Source: Apus apus
Taxonomy: Eukaryota; Chordata; Aves; Apodiformes; Apodidae
Direction: 5' to 3'
Assembly: GCF_020740795.1 (NCBI RefSeq)
Contig: NC_067296.1
Coordinates: 7,975,001-8,039,000, forward strand
Length of the DNA: 64,000 bases
A program made the position numbers and the translations under genes. Shown piece after piece: positions 17,824 to 29,214 of this stretch (within the stretch, counting starts at the first letter, position 1; the number at the start of each line of letters is the position of its first letter). The notes beneath the pieces are model-generated. The model searched no databases. It was given only the letters and a program-made list of their open reading frames with translations, and was not told the origin of the DNA.

Positions 17824-18320
17824 CTGCAGGAAAGAGGAGTAGTTTGTAATCGACACTGGATAATAACTATTTTAGTTGGTACGGTGACAGGAAGAGAGGA
17901 TTCTGTGTTGGTTTTTTTAAAACCCAAAATATTAAAGGAATTGAAAGTGTTGCTATGGGGAAACACATTGACAGACTGGAACAAGTTAAATGCAAAACTT
18001 AAAAAGGAACTACTTATTCCACAGAAGATACTGCTTGGTAATTTCAGGCTTTCTCAGTAGCAAATACAAAGCTTAAGAAGGAAGTAGACAGTTGTACAGA
18101 ACAGTGCACACTAACAACATCTTCTTTGGACATAACACATGATATGATTAATTCTCTTACAAGTAATTGAACACAGGTAAGATTTCAAATTTTTTTTGGT
18201 CTCATTTTCCCCCCTCTAAAGACAGCTGCAAAGTCCCCACTGAAATCAATACCATCAGACCTTGTACTTGTTTTGCTCTTCCCAGCACATACCATTTTCC
18301 ATCCTGAAAAGCTAACTTAC
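17824..18320 (-). other. KCNG1: KCNG1 intron between the coding exons (497 bp)
   Basis: The donor AAAAG|GTAAGT is at 18321/18320 and the acceptor TTTCCTGCAG ends at 17824. The intron lies in phase 0 in the S1-S2 linker. It is AT-rich with no other feature. Confidence 0.93.
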
Positions 18321-19079
18321 CTTTTCCTCCTCCTCCCTCAGGTCAGGCATGGTGCTGATGGATAAGTTCACTGCTGTAATAGTTACAAATAAAACAGACA
18401 AACAAGCAAACACCTTTCCAGGGAGGCCAGACTGGGGCCTTTCTACCATGTCTTGCAACTTTTTCATGCACAAGCCAATTTTTGTCTCCTCTACTGTTTC
18501 ACCTGTTGTTTCATTTTCTGTGAGGTCATCCTCCCGTTCATTTATTTCTGTGAACTCCTCCATTTTTTGCAGATACCTCCTTTTACAGCACCAGTCCAAG
18601 TTGTCTTCCTCAATTCCCCAGTAGAGCAGCTCCTCTTGGAAAGAAAGTGCACACATCTCACGCAGGAGCCGAAGCTTTCCAACTCTCAGAAAGGTCAGAA
18701 TTGTCCTGAATGCCCCTGGGTTGCGGTCAAAGAAGAATTCATTACATGTCACATCATAATCATCACAGATGTTTAGAATGTCATCAAAATTATTACAGAA
18801 TTTTAGTTGTCCCAAACGTGTCAATGGGAATTCATCCAGCGTGGTCCATGGGAGCAAATACTTAATGCCCCCTACGTTTATAATAATATGATGCTTCCGA
18901 TCATCAGGGTGAAAGCCTTTTAGGAGATCCTCTTGAGGGTGAATTAGCTTGGCTCTTTGGTAAAAGACTCCCTTAAGGCTTTCTGTTTCTGGAAAGAACG
19001 TGTGGTTGAAGGAAGTATCTGAAGTACAGCTCAGGGCGCTATAGTCATAGTCGGAATTTTCTCCAGGTAGAAGAGTCAT
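18321..19079 (-). CDS. KCNG1: KCNG1 first coding exon (T1 domain and S1 of Kv6.1)
   Basis: This exon encodes residues 1-253 of the Kv6.1 potassium channel modifier. The start MTLLPGENSDYDYSALSC at 19079 matches the mammalian N-terminus almost residue for residue. The frame is open for six more codons upstream, but these begin with a non-ATG codon and are rejected. The T1/BTB tetramerisation domain spans about 65-170 (IIINVGGIKYLLPWTTLDEF; DDYDVTCNEFFFDRNPGAF). An acidic linker (about 175-200) follows, then S1 at about 221-243. T1 governs which Kv families can co-assemble, and the S1-S6 core follows in the next exon. The exon ends at a strong donor AAAAG|GTAAGT (18321/18320). Together the two exons give 509 residues, against 513 in human from memory. 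Transcription is convergent with MOCS3, with 13.1 kb between stop codons. Confidence 0.97.
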
Positions 19080-19125
19080 CTTGGAAGATAACTTCACATC
19101 ACTTCACTACTTCTGCAAGTGTCTT
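19080..19125 (-). other. KCNG1: KCNG1 5' UTR part of the first coding exon
   Basis: Upstream of the start codon there is a strong acceptor, a long T tract followed by CCAG ending at 19126, leaving 46 bases of 5' UTR in this exon. The rest of the 5' UTR must come from one or more upstream exons, probably in the CpG island near 25 kb. Confidence 0.7.
19094..19099 (-). promoter_or_regulatory. KCNG1: Start-stop upstream ORF (ATG TGA) in the KCNG1 5' UTR
   Basis: ATG at 19099-19097 is followed directly by TGA at 19096-19094, 14 bases before the KCNG1 start codon. Start-stop elements are known to stall or reduce ribosome flow to the main ORF; an effect here is inferred. The context (AGTGATGT) has G at -3, so recognition is plausible. 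Confidence 0.5.
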
Positions 19126-22100
19126 CTGGAAAAAAAAACAGATATATGAGGTGAGTTAATGAGAGGTTGATTTCAAGTTTGGATCAAATACAGTGATTTG
19201 AGCTCAAAAACATCTATAGCTGATAAAACCAATCAGAACAAAACCAGCAGTGCCTGAGCACAGTCAGAAGACCTTTCTGGTGAGGCTAGGTTTGTCCAGC
19301 TGGATAGAACTGACTCTGTGGAGGGCTGCTCCCTTGTCCAGGAGCTCTGCTTGGCATATTTGTCACACTGAGGGACTTATTGCTGTCTCAGATACAGATA
19401 TCTCAGTTACCAGTGGATATACAGGGAAACCAGGAACAATTCCTGCATGTGGCAGGATATTCTTGGTTGAAAATGGAAGTATAAGAATTAGGACAGTATC
19501 ACATAAGAACACAGAATTCAAGTGTGTTTTGTAGAAAAGGAAATTGTATATTTTTATTTAACGATTACACATAAAAATCTTAAGTATTCAGTATACAGAA
19601 ATAAGTATATAGAAAGAATCAGAAGTCAATTATCTTGTAATTCAGTAAATACACACTTCTAAAATCAGTTAATACAAGACTCATTTCTAAAAGGCCAGAT
19701 GGAAACAATTTTGGGGAAAAAAAAGGTCACATATTTATGATCACATAAAATGTTTTTATAGAGTTTATATACATTCATTGACATGGCAACTCCCTTTTTA
19801 TGGCCTCATTTACAAAAGATTGCCAAGAAGCACAAGATTTCTACAGAAACACTGGAATATTTTTTCAGTTATAACTGACACCCAATATGCAGTAACAGGC
19901 CTTTGTCCTTAAAATGGATAGGACAGCAGCTGAGAGCCAAGGTGACTGCCTTCACCTCTGAGTGTAGGAAACAAAAAAATTCTTATGTTGACCTTGAAAA
20001 TCACGTTCAAATTCTGCTCACACAACACTAGTGTAAAGTCTGTAGAATTAAGTGACCACAAAGTTCAAGTGGGTATAAAAAGTAGGCACTGGAAATGTTA
20101 AAACTTTTTGCCTCCCTAATTCACTGCATTTAAAAAGTCAGACTGAAAGTCTCCTGATACACAGGAGAGTTGTACAGAACTGCTTCTAGAAATTCCATCT
20201 GTACAAGCAGCTACAGCTTAATGTGTGGGGTTGCTGCATTTCATTTGGTAAGAGTATTTATTTATTAAGTAGATTGTACAATAAATGTTTTAATCATGCA
20301 CAAGTATTCTGACTGTCTAGTCTTGAGTTCAAAGGAAAATAATCAATATTACATGTGATTGGCTTCAGTAGCAGGGCAGTTTTGTTCTTTTCCTGGCTGT
20401 ACTTACCTCCTGCACCCTGGCGATATATACCCTGCTAGGGTGACTTCCTTAAACACAAAACTGTCCTTTTCAGAAGCTGGTGACTGTAAACCACATCAAT
20501 AATGTTACATGCCTATTATAGAAGAAAAACACATGAATACACAACAGCAAAGTTCTCAAAACAGCTGCACTTCAGTTTAGGAAAACAAGATTTCCTTGCT
20601 GCAAGAGAACTTACAATGCAGCTTTCAATAAAATACTATCTCAGTCCCACTCCTAAACTTCCCAAAGGGATTACTCTGAACACAGCAGTTCCTTACAGAC
20701 TCTTAAAAATAGGTGGCCCCAGGTAAGCTTTAGATGGAGTGGTATTTCCTCACCTTTAATTTACCTCACCTTTAATCCTCTTTAGTACAAAAGGAAATGA
20801 TTGATTTACTTACCTTTAGGGCATGTGGATAAAGAAAGCCTACGGGAATATAAAAGGAGGGACAAGGCATGATTCAGATCTTCCAGTTTTCTGGCCTGAG
20901 GTGAACGAAGAGGTAAGCTTTGTCATCTTGCTTCTGTCACTAAGTGGTATCTCTATCACTATTGCTAGTGACTGGAGAACAGATATTTGGCAACTAAACT
21001 GTCCTCCATGCCAAAATCTTGTCTGTGTTTAGCTTTCAGTGCCTTATCACTACATACTTGCTTGTATTGCTGTGTTGCTGTCTTTGCTCTGGAGTTATGA
21101 CTCTGGAAATCCCCATGGCAGGGGATAGGCAATTTTCAGCTCCTCTGGAAGTTATGGTGGGTGCAAAGAATGACAAAATCCCACAGGCCTACACTCAAAT
21201 AAACTTCCAATCAATTTCAGTTTATCTCTTGCCTCAAGGAAGACTGAGCAAAGGCCTGCTGACCTGGAAGTACTTGAGGGTTTGTTGGTTTGTTCTTTTT
21301 TTTGGAAAGAACATTAACATGAAACGTAATTGTATTTAAAAGTCACATTCTAGGAAATTCTAGCCGATACTGGGATTAACAGTGGAGCTTCACAACAGAT
21401 GATGGCACTCTGCCATTGCCCACTGGAAAAGCTGCAGGACTCAGATCCATGAAGGGATCTGAGGAGAGTGATAGCTGGTGCAGATAGTGCTAGCTAGAGC
21501 GTGTTTGACAGAGGGGTATGGAACAGTTGAACTTGCAGTTACCCTTACATACAGTCCCATCACATGGAACACTCCTACTGACCTCAGAACTGGTCTTCTG
21601 TTAAATCATTCCCAAGATACCATCAGTAGAAGTAACACCACTGGGATTTCAAGCTATAAGTTTGATGTGGGCTACCTGATACATCTTTATGTACATGCTC
21701 CTTTTCTTAGAGCAACTGTTGTTTTATTTAGAAACAAGTGTTTTCCCCTCTGCCTTAACTATGTCTAAGGCAGGGCTGACTAGAAAAGAATAAAGATTAT
21801 GACTGATGTAAGACTATGGATAAATGGGAGCTGTTAACCGTTTTCCCTTCTGTAATACCAGATGATGTTGGTTAGCAACAACTTATCCTTTGAATCTCTG
21901 CCAGGAAAAATGAGGAGGCAGCTCATCTCTGTCACTAGTTTGATCTCCCACTGCATCCATTGTTGACACAATGGGAAGAAATGGGGAGAGGGAAATGCAA
22001 ATGTTCTGCGGGTGTCAGACACATGCTGTAACCCTGAGGCATCAACTATGAAACAACAGAGCAAAGAAAAAAATTATTTTGTTCTTTGCTTCCAGCTTCT

Positions 22101-24239
22101 CGACCTGTGCAAGCCAATAAATTGCCCAGATTCATCCTCTGTGAAACACACTGAATGACTGCAATTATAAAAGGTGGCTCCCACGTAGGCAGCTGTAGTA
22201 TTTGATGCTGTACATGTGTTATTTACATGTTCTTTGCTCCAGATGCACACAGCATCATATCTAAGGGGGAGTAATAGGAGGAAGTAAAGGACAATAGAAA
22301 AGATGGTCTGACTTGAAAAATGGAGAAAGGGGAAATATAAACCCATACATTTCCCTGTATGTTTGTTGTTTTCCTTTGGAAGGTGCTTCTACAGAATTAT
22401 GGTCAGTGCTGCTTTAAGATGAGAGAGAGCTAATTAATGGAAGGGTATTTTTGCTATTGAGCTTAAAAAACAGGCAAACTATTTTATTCATACATGGCAG
22501 ACTGATGACATTGGGGATGGCTGTAAGAAATGTGTTAAGGATTAAAGACAGCACACTGGAATATAAGGTCAGACAAACACATTAGCCTATAGCAACAATT
22601 TTCCCAGCAATTAAACAAGATGAACTTTAAGCATAAACAGCACCACTGAAACTCTGAAATAAAACTGCTCTGCTTAAGTAAGGCCCAGTGGTAAAATCCT
22701 TCCTTGTCTGAGATTCTGCCCTATAAGTGCTTGGGAGTTAGTGAAGCCCAGCTCATCTTTCCAGCTCCCCTGCTGATAACATGTTCTCATCTTGGGCAAA
22801 TGACTTCTCTCTGAGCATTGTTTCCTATTTTGTTTGTAAGCTTACTGGGGCAAGGACTGTCTTTTACTATTTTATACAATCCTGACCATTGCTCTGTCTT
22901 CTAGAAACTACAGTAATACACAATAACTGGCGAGTAGCAAGGGCTTTTGGTGGCTCTGAATGGTGTGGTGTGCATGTGAAGCGAGATAGAACAGCTTTCC
23001 AAAAATCTGTTTTGCACCAGATGATATTCATACCCATTATGTCTGGTGGAGAAATCAAATTAGAAATTTGTACTGCCCTTACTTTCAGCTGAAATTCAGG
23101 AAGGGTGCCAGACTCCTAGACAATGGGTAAAAAATTATTAAAGATGCCTTTCTGAGGGAAAGAAACAGAAATAATGAGTAACATGCTAAAATTTGACTGC
23201 AAGTGTTGTTTCCCCCCCCAGTGTCCTCTGCAGTATTTTGAGTTCTGCAGTGCATCTCTGATGTAATCAGAGCTCCTGCAAGGAGTCCTGATACTGCTCT
23301 GTGATGCAGACAATTCAAAGTTGTGCCTGGATGATAACAAGCATGCTAAGAAGATGCCTAGCTCCCCCCTGGTCTCTTCTATCAATTCTAGTGCCTGGAA
23401 CTTGTCTCTGTTGCTTTTTACCATTTTCAAATTAAGTTTAAAAAGAAAAAAGTTTCCGAATTCTGTGCGGGTTGAATATGAATACAGTGATGTTTTTAAA
23501 AATAATTCCATAAGAAATTGCTTACAGTTTAGCGATCCTTCCCCCTTTATTCCTCTCTTAGTTAAAACAAGCAGTGTTTTCCAGCAGGGTTAAATTCAGC
23601 TGTCTTCTGATAGATGATTTCCATCCTGTATCAACACTGTCAAGGTACCCTCCTGAGACACTTTTCAGCTATACTCATGCAGCTCTTCATGTAGTAAGAA
23701 CTGATCTCAAACTTCAACTCTGCTTGCAAAGTGAACTTCAAGCCAAATCAAAGTCAAACTTACAAAGGTCAATGTATAATGTGAAACAAAACTCTCCTGA
23801 AGAAAGTACAGTCTGAAAAAATATGCTCATATCTGTATATTGCTCTCCTTGATCTGGACAGCATGATGCTTTTTGGCATCTGAAGACAATCTACAAATTG
23901 AATTATGACAAATACCTTACTCAGTGTTTGGATTTATAAAGCTGAGCCTTATTCTGCTGATAATAATTACAAGTGAAATAACTTTGCAGATAACTTATAT
24001 CCCCAGAATAATGTTCTGAAATACATTAGAACTAATAACTATAGTTATTATCCTGCTGTGAAATATATTTATGTCAACAAATTTTAATAAGTCATATTCA
24101 AAACAATCTCTTAAATGTCTTTTTAGAAAGTAAAGGATTTGTCATTTATTTATATAGATAAATATTTTGCTGCTGAAAATAAGAGACACGTAGTCATGGA
24201 AGAGTTATTCTACTTGTGTCCAGTTCCACACCCCACAAT
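19126..24239 (-). other. KCNG1: Probable KCNG1 first intron
   Basis: This is non-coding sequence between the first coding exon and the CpG island. Strong minus-strand donor-like sites occur (GAG|GTAAGT at 20407/20406; AAG|GTAAGT at 20815/20814), so an extra non-coding exon is possible but unproven. Open frames of 60-130 codons have no recognisable domains. No interspersed repeat is recognised. Confidence 0.55.
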
Positions 24240-24255
24240 CCCCCCCCCCCCCCCC
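24240..24255. repeat. Poly(C) tract, 16 bases
   Basis: An uninterrupted run of 16 C just upstream of the CpG island. Its length is prone to sequencing error. Confidence 0.95.
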
Positions 24256-24449
24256 AAGTATTTTCCAATGGAAAAACAATCTGCCAGAAATACATTGTCT
24301 ATCAAGAATAGCTAACTTGATGTGTTAGTTGCCAACGAACACGAGCCAGTAAATAGATCAATATAAATGACATTTCATAATTATTTTAAAATCAGAGCTA
24401 TAAAGGACCTTCATATTAGGCAAATAAGAAGAAATTTGAAACACAAGCC

Positions 24450-25560
24450 TCCATACTGCGCTGGGCAGCCACAGGACTCGGGGAGAGGAAGAGCCGGGAA
24501 GACCGAGCATCACAAACCGAGCCCGATGGATCAGCCTCGACAGCCCGTCAGCCGGCGCCGCGACAGGACAGGAGAAAGCCAGGAATGAGCCGAGCGGTCC
24601 CTTGCAGCAGCCGAGCACCCCCCGCTGCTGGCAGCACAGGCAGCCCGGCGTCGGGGAGAAATGACGGCGCGGGGGGACAGTCCCTCTCTTCCATCCCTGC
24701 TGCGGGAGAAAACCTGTTGCTACAACCCGTGCACGGACTCGCACGACCCCCCGGCCCCTCCCCGCCGTGCGCACCCCTCCGAGAAAGGGAGGCGGGATCC
24801 CGGGGCAACCTCTTCGGGCGCCGCCGGCCGGGCTCTGCCCCCCGAGCCGGGCCGATGCCCGCAGTCCCGGGGCGATGCCCGCAGCCTCGGGGCGATGCCC
24901 GCCGTCCCGGGGCTCCCTCGCTGCCGCTGCCTCCTCTCCCCGGCAGCCGCGGCGAGGCGGTCCCGAGCCGCTCCTGGAAGAAAAGTTCCCCGGAAACTTG
25001 CCTGCAAGTTGCCCGCGGCGCCGAGCGGCGATCGCGGCCGCCAACAGCCCCGCACCGAGGGGTCGGGGCGCCGGGCTCAGCGGGCGGTGCGGCGGCGGCC
25101 GCGGGTGCGGAGCGGGCGGCCGCGGGGCGGGCGGGCAGGCGGCGGGGCCCCGACCCTCCGCATGGTGCGGCCGGCGGGGAGGGTGGCTGCGCACCCCGCG
25201 GAAAGCCCGCGGCCCGCCCCGCGCCGGTGCGTGTGCCGCGGGCAGTGGTCAGCGGAGCGCTCCCCGCCGAACCGCCGCTCTCCCTGGGGCCCGGGCTGAC
25301 CCGCCGGCGGGGGCGGCGGAGGAGGAGCTCCCGGCGCTCCTCTCCGCGGAATCCGCTTCTCCCGAGGAGGAATAGCGGCTTGGCAGCTGGAGGGCGCCGG
25401 GCCGCGCCGTGCCCGCCCCGGCCAGCCTCAGTCCGCGTCCGCTGCGCGCCCGCGGTGCTGCCATGCGGGGCGGTGGGTCGCCCGCCGCAGCCCGGCTCCC
25501 CCAGCACAGCTCTGCGGGCTGCCCACAGGTGGCCTTCGGGTGGCTGCCATCGGCGACAAA
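24450..25560. promoter_or_regulatory. CpG island, probable KCNG1 promoter and non-coding exon 1
   Basis: About 1.1 kb is extremely G+C- and CpG-rich, with AT-rich sequence on both sides. It is the only such island upstream of KCNG1, whose first coding exon needs an upstream 5' UTR exon, so it is the best promoter candidate. I could not fix the transcription start or the exon 1 donor; no classical strong GT donor is obvious on the minus strand, but a perfect GC-type donor, TTGCAG|GCAAGT, lies at 25002/25001. Long open frames in nearly all phases (up to about 338 codons) are composition artefacts. A plus-strand transcript from the same island cannot be excluded. Confidence 0.65.
24851..24910. 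repeat. 20-bp minisatellite, 3 units, inside the CpG island
   Basis: Three consecutive 20-bp units based on GGCGATGCCCGCAGTCCCGG lie at 24851-24870, 24871-24890 and 24891-24910, with one to three differences between units. Confidence 0.93.
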
Positions 25561-26159
25561 ACTTCTGGTGCTTTTCCCGTTCCGTGGTAATAGTATTGTA
25601 AATTTTGTGGTGGTGGAGTTAGAAAAGTGGCATTAAAAGTGTCCATTAAAGCATAAATCATAACATATCTCCCCCTTCCCCCCAATGACGCCAGGAGACC
25701 AAAACCATTGCTTTGGTCTGGTGGCACCCTTGCAAAGTACAGTGACAATTAACACACTGGCATTACTGGCTGTCAGATTTGGACAGCATTCCACATTTCT
25801 GCTTTTTATTGACATTAGTTTGACATCTAAGTGGAAGTTAGTCATGGATGTAATCTTGGTCTTAAAGCAGTTAATTAAACCTTGGTGCCAGGGTTAAGGA
25901 GACACCAGCAGATTAAACTCTATCGCAGACTCTTACGTGCAGAACATTCCCATCCCGAGTGCTGTTGGCCTCCACTGGGTACAGAGATCATTATACTCTT
26001 GGCCTTTGATTTTTCTTACCTGCTTAGGCACCAGCCTTGGAGGGAATTCCATGCAGATGAACTCCTGCACCTCGATGCAGGATGGGGACAGTCACCTCTA
26101 AGCTCAGTGGGGCAGGAGCTGGCTCTTACTACCAGCCTTGTGCACTTCACTTGGAGCAC
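25561..26159. other. Flank of the CpG island, no gene recognised
   Basis: Ordinary composition. A strong minus-strand donor-like site, AGCAG|GTAAGA, occurs near 26020, but no exon can be supported. Confidence 0.5.
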
Positions 26160-26169
26160 GGGGGGGGGG
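26160..26169. repeat. Poly(G) tract, 10 bases
   Basis: A run of ten G, about 85 bases before a poly(C) run. Confidence 0.95.
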
Positions 26170-26252
26170 TCTCATTTCAAGTAAGGTCCTTTGTTGCTAT
26201 GGTAATACAAATGAAAAACCTATACTATGGTAATTTTAGCAAAATACCTCTT

Positions 26253-26265
26253 CCCCCCCCCCCCC
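26253..26265. repeat. Poly(C) tract, 13 bases
   Basis: A run of 13 C, the third G/C homopolymer within about 2 kb. Confidence 0.95.
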
Positions 26266-26569
26266 AGTCTAAATTGGACTGTAGTTCAGAATCGTGTGGG
26301 CTTACAGAAATAGTCATGCTGATATTCTTCAAATGTAGCTGTTAAACAGCAGCTGTGCACAGACTGTCAGTGACTGTGACTGTGGGCAGCCTGGGTTTCT
26401 TTTCCTTGATATTGCATGTGATCTTTATTTGACTCTGTAAATATTTCTTAGCATGGCTCTTGGCTTTTATATCTGGAGAAGGGAGGTAACTGGCTGTACT
26501 GACCACAGTGCCATGTATAAAGAGTTTTGGCTTTTGTATAATAATCTGTAATGATCTTCCTAATGAAAG

Positions 26570-27538
26570 CCTGTATTTTGAAAGCCTTTGTTGATAATTG
26601 CTGTCAAAGAGGAAGGAGACATCAAGTAGTGTCTCCCAGGGAATTGTCTGGGAACTGTTTTGGTCAGTGTTTTCTGTAATAACTTGGGTGGTGGAATGGA
26701 GGGTGTTTTTGTAAGGTTTGCAGTGACTCCAACCACAGAGTCCATGGCTGAGATTTAAAATGACCCTGATATACTGCAGACCCAGTCTGAACTCAACACG
26801 ATAAAATTCTAGAAGAAAAATGATGTAGTATGCCACATGGGGAGGAATATCACATGTCAAACAAGGACTATTAGTTAGGCAGAAATACTGCAGAAGAGAA
26901 TCTTGGGTTTGTGGTGGATCATAGTCTGTGCAGTGATGCAAAATAGTTGTGTTGCTCTGAGCTGTGGTAACAGGAGGATCATATGTAAAACACTGGAAGG
27001 CGTTATTTCTGTTCTGTGTAGCACTAGTCAGGCTTGGCTGAAGCACCCTATCCACTTTCAAGCATGACACTTACTCTTAAAGAAAGATGTAGGTAAACAA
27101 AACAGGAGAATAGCAACCAAATCTGCAAGAGGCTTAGGAAATGTAAACTATGAGGAAAGATGGAATTTGATTATTTGATCTGAGAATGAAAACACAATGT
27201 AAGGACATGGCAATGTCTTCAAATGTATAAACACTTTTATAAAGATGTCAGTAAACAGTTATTCTGTGATCACCAGTGCTAGGATAAAAGGCAATTTACT
27301 GAAGTGCAGTTAGGGAGATTACTTTAGATATTAGGGAAAACCCAAACAAACCAGACAAAACTATTACTGTGTGAGTAGCTGGACTTTGAGGAGGTTGTAA
27401 AGCTGTTAAGTGAAGACTTAAAGGAATGGTTAGATAAACAGCTATCAGGACTGGCTGTACCATGCATGACCACAGCAGGAGAGAGTTTCAGTGACCTTTT
27501 GAGACATTTACTAGCCTATATTTCTATGATTTCTGATT
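26570..27538 (+). mobile_element. Old CR1 LINE fragment, 3' end of ORF2 plus 3' UTR
   Basis: The plus strand follows the known CR1 consensus in order. Landmarks are CTCCCAGGGAATTGTCTGG near 26632, ACTTGGGTGGTGGAATGGAG near 26683, TTTAAAATGACCCTGAT near 26754, CTTGGGTTTGTGGTGGATC near 26902, TAACAGGAGGATCATATG near 26968, ACTAGTCAGGCTTGGCTG near 27023, AAGAAAGATGTAG near 27080, and the end GCCTATATTTCTATGATTTC near 27513. The reading frame is broken by many changes, so this is a dead, strongly diverged copy. It resembles the old CR1 subfamilies common in turtles and crocodilians more than young chicken CR1. It may extend somewhat left of 26570. The 242-codon minus-strand open frame at 26342-27070 is mostly antisense to it. 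Confidence 0.85.
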
Positions 27539-29214
27539 GTCCAGCAAGCCACACCTATCCTTTCAGAAAGAGGCACAGCAGCATGGCACAGAAGGAGAAC
27601 TTGTTACCACCCCATATGATTAATGCAGGGCTTTTACTATTTAATAAATCACACTGGACTATGTTATTTGCATCACTATCTCATTAATGTCTGGACATGA
27701 AGAGCAGCTCTTGGAGACAGACAGTGCAGAACTATCTCAAGTAATCACTTTTCAAATGCAGTTTTGAGCAATAATGACTGAAAATTATTACTGCTCTATG
27801 GTCAGTGTAAATAAAAATGTCCTGCAACTTTCTTGCTACTCACAGTAGAAAACACTACCTCATTTAGGCACTTGGTTGGCAGATTCAGGTGAGGTCAAGG
27901 ACTTCATTGATATTGGTATGAGAAATAGAAGTCAGATGTGAGATGGCTGGCTGCTGCTAATCTTCAGTTTGTTCTGGCAAATGGTGGTCTTTACTCTCCA
28001 GGCATGTCTTGCCTGCATTGTTCATGAGCACAGAATTAATGTGAAAAACAAAAGTGATACATGCCCTTGAAGATAAGTTTTGTGCTAGCAGTTTTTCTGC
28101 ACTGATAAGCTGACTGCATGGTGAACTGGCTGAGGATGCCCAGAGTAAATCTACTACTTTGTGCTCCTTGAGGAATTAGCATCGCTACAGAGAAAATTTT
28201 AATCCTGCTTTCATTACTTCTGCAGCCTGTGGCTGCTTTTCCTTCAGTTCCTCTGATTGTTGACATTGAAATCCTTTTCTATCATTTCTCTGGCTTTCAC
28301 AGATAATTCCAGCATCATTCTGCAGTCAGGAGCAGTGCTGCCAGCAAAACAAGGTATTTCAACTTCACAGCACCTTTCACCTCTCACTTTCCAAACAAAG
28401 CAGCAGGCTAAATTAATTTCTCATAAAACAAAACTTAAATATCTACATGCCTGAAAGATGAGAATTTTCAAAACCAAGCTACAGACCAAGGATTATTCAC
28501 AGAACTTATTAATCAAAAAAAATTCAACTAGTCAATACATAACAAAAGTGCCATCTGTTTGAGGAAAACTCTGTACACAGAGATAGGAGCAAAACACTTT
28601 GAGTAAATAATGCTTGGCAAATTATTCACCTGGTCTTAGAACTTAATGCTTTTGTCTTTTACAGATCCTGTGTAATGTATATGCAAAATTTTAGGCCAAA
28701 AGTAGATAGCACAGTTTGCTGTTGCACAGAGTTTCAAAAGGTCTCCAAAAAATTACCTGTCCAAGCCCATGATACCATCTGCTGTGTGTCAGTGGTTTTC
28801 TCACACTGAACAGGGGAATTCCTTTATGAAGAAGGAAGTCAGTCCTTTTCTTTCTGTTTATACTCAGATCCATTTGTGCCTTGATTTCTGCTATTATAGG
28901 AAGAAAATGGTACCTATACTTACCATTTTGGTAGAGGGTACAGACTGTTAAGGGGAGTGAGAAAGCGTGCAACCAGTTAGTCAATAGCCCCATCCACAGG
29001 GAAGGAAGCAGCAAGCACTTGTCAGTCTTCAACTCTATTGGCCCTTTCAATGTCACAGTCCTACTGGGAAAGAAAGGCTAAGGATTGAGGTCATGATCGT
29101 GGCCTGCTCTAAAATTCTCAGGCTGTGGACAGTAGTGGGACCTCTTGGTTCACTCTATCCAACAAGCACTAGTTATTGTTTGCTGGGATGCTGGGCGTAG
29201 TAGTATTCAGCAGC
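27539..29214. other. Intergenic, no gene recognised
   Basis: Sequence between two CR1 fragments. Short open frames only, with no recognised family. Confidence 0.6.

Noticed and set aside
20395-20430. TATATA near a strong donor on the minus strand as an alternative KCNG1 promoter
   Set aside because: The donor lies under 20 bases after the TATA-like motif, too close for a start site and exon between them.
24358-25601. Several long open frames (up to 338 codons) on both strands in the CpG island
   Set aside because: They overlap in almost every phase, are Pro/Arg/Ala/Gly-rich as expected from G+C content, and show no domain.
26342-27070. 242-codon minus-strand ORF
   Set aside because: Mostly antisense to a diverged CR1 LINE; no protein family resemblance.
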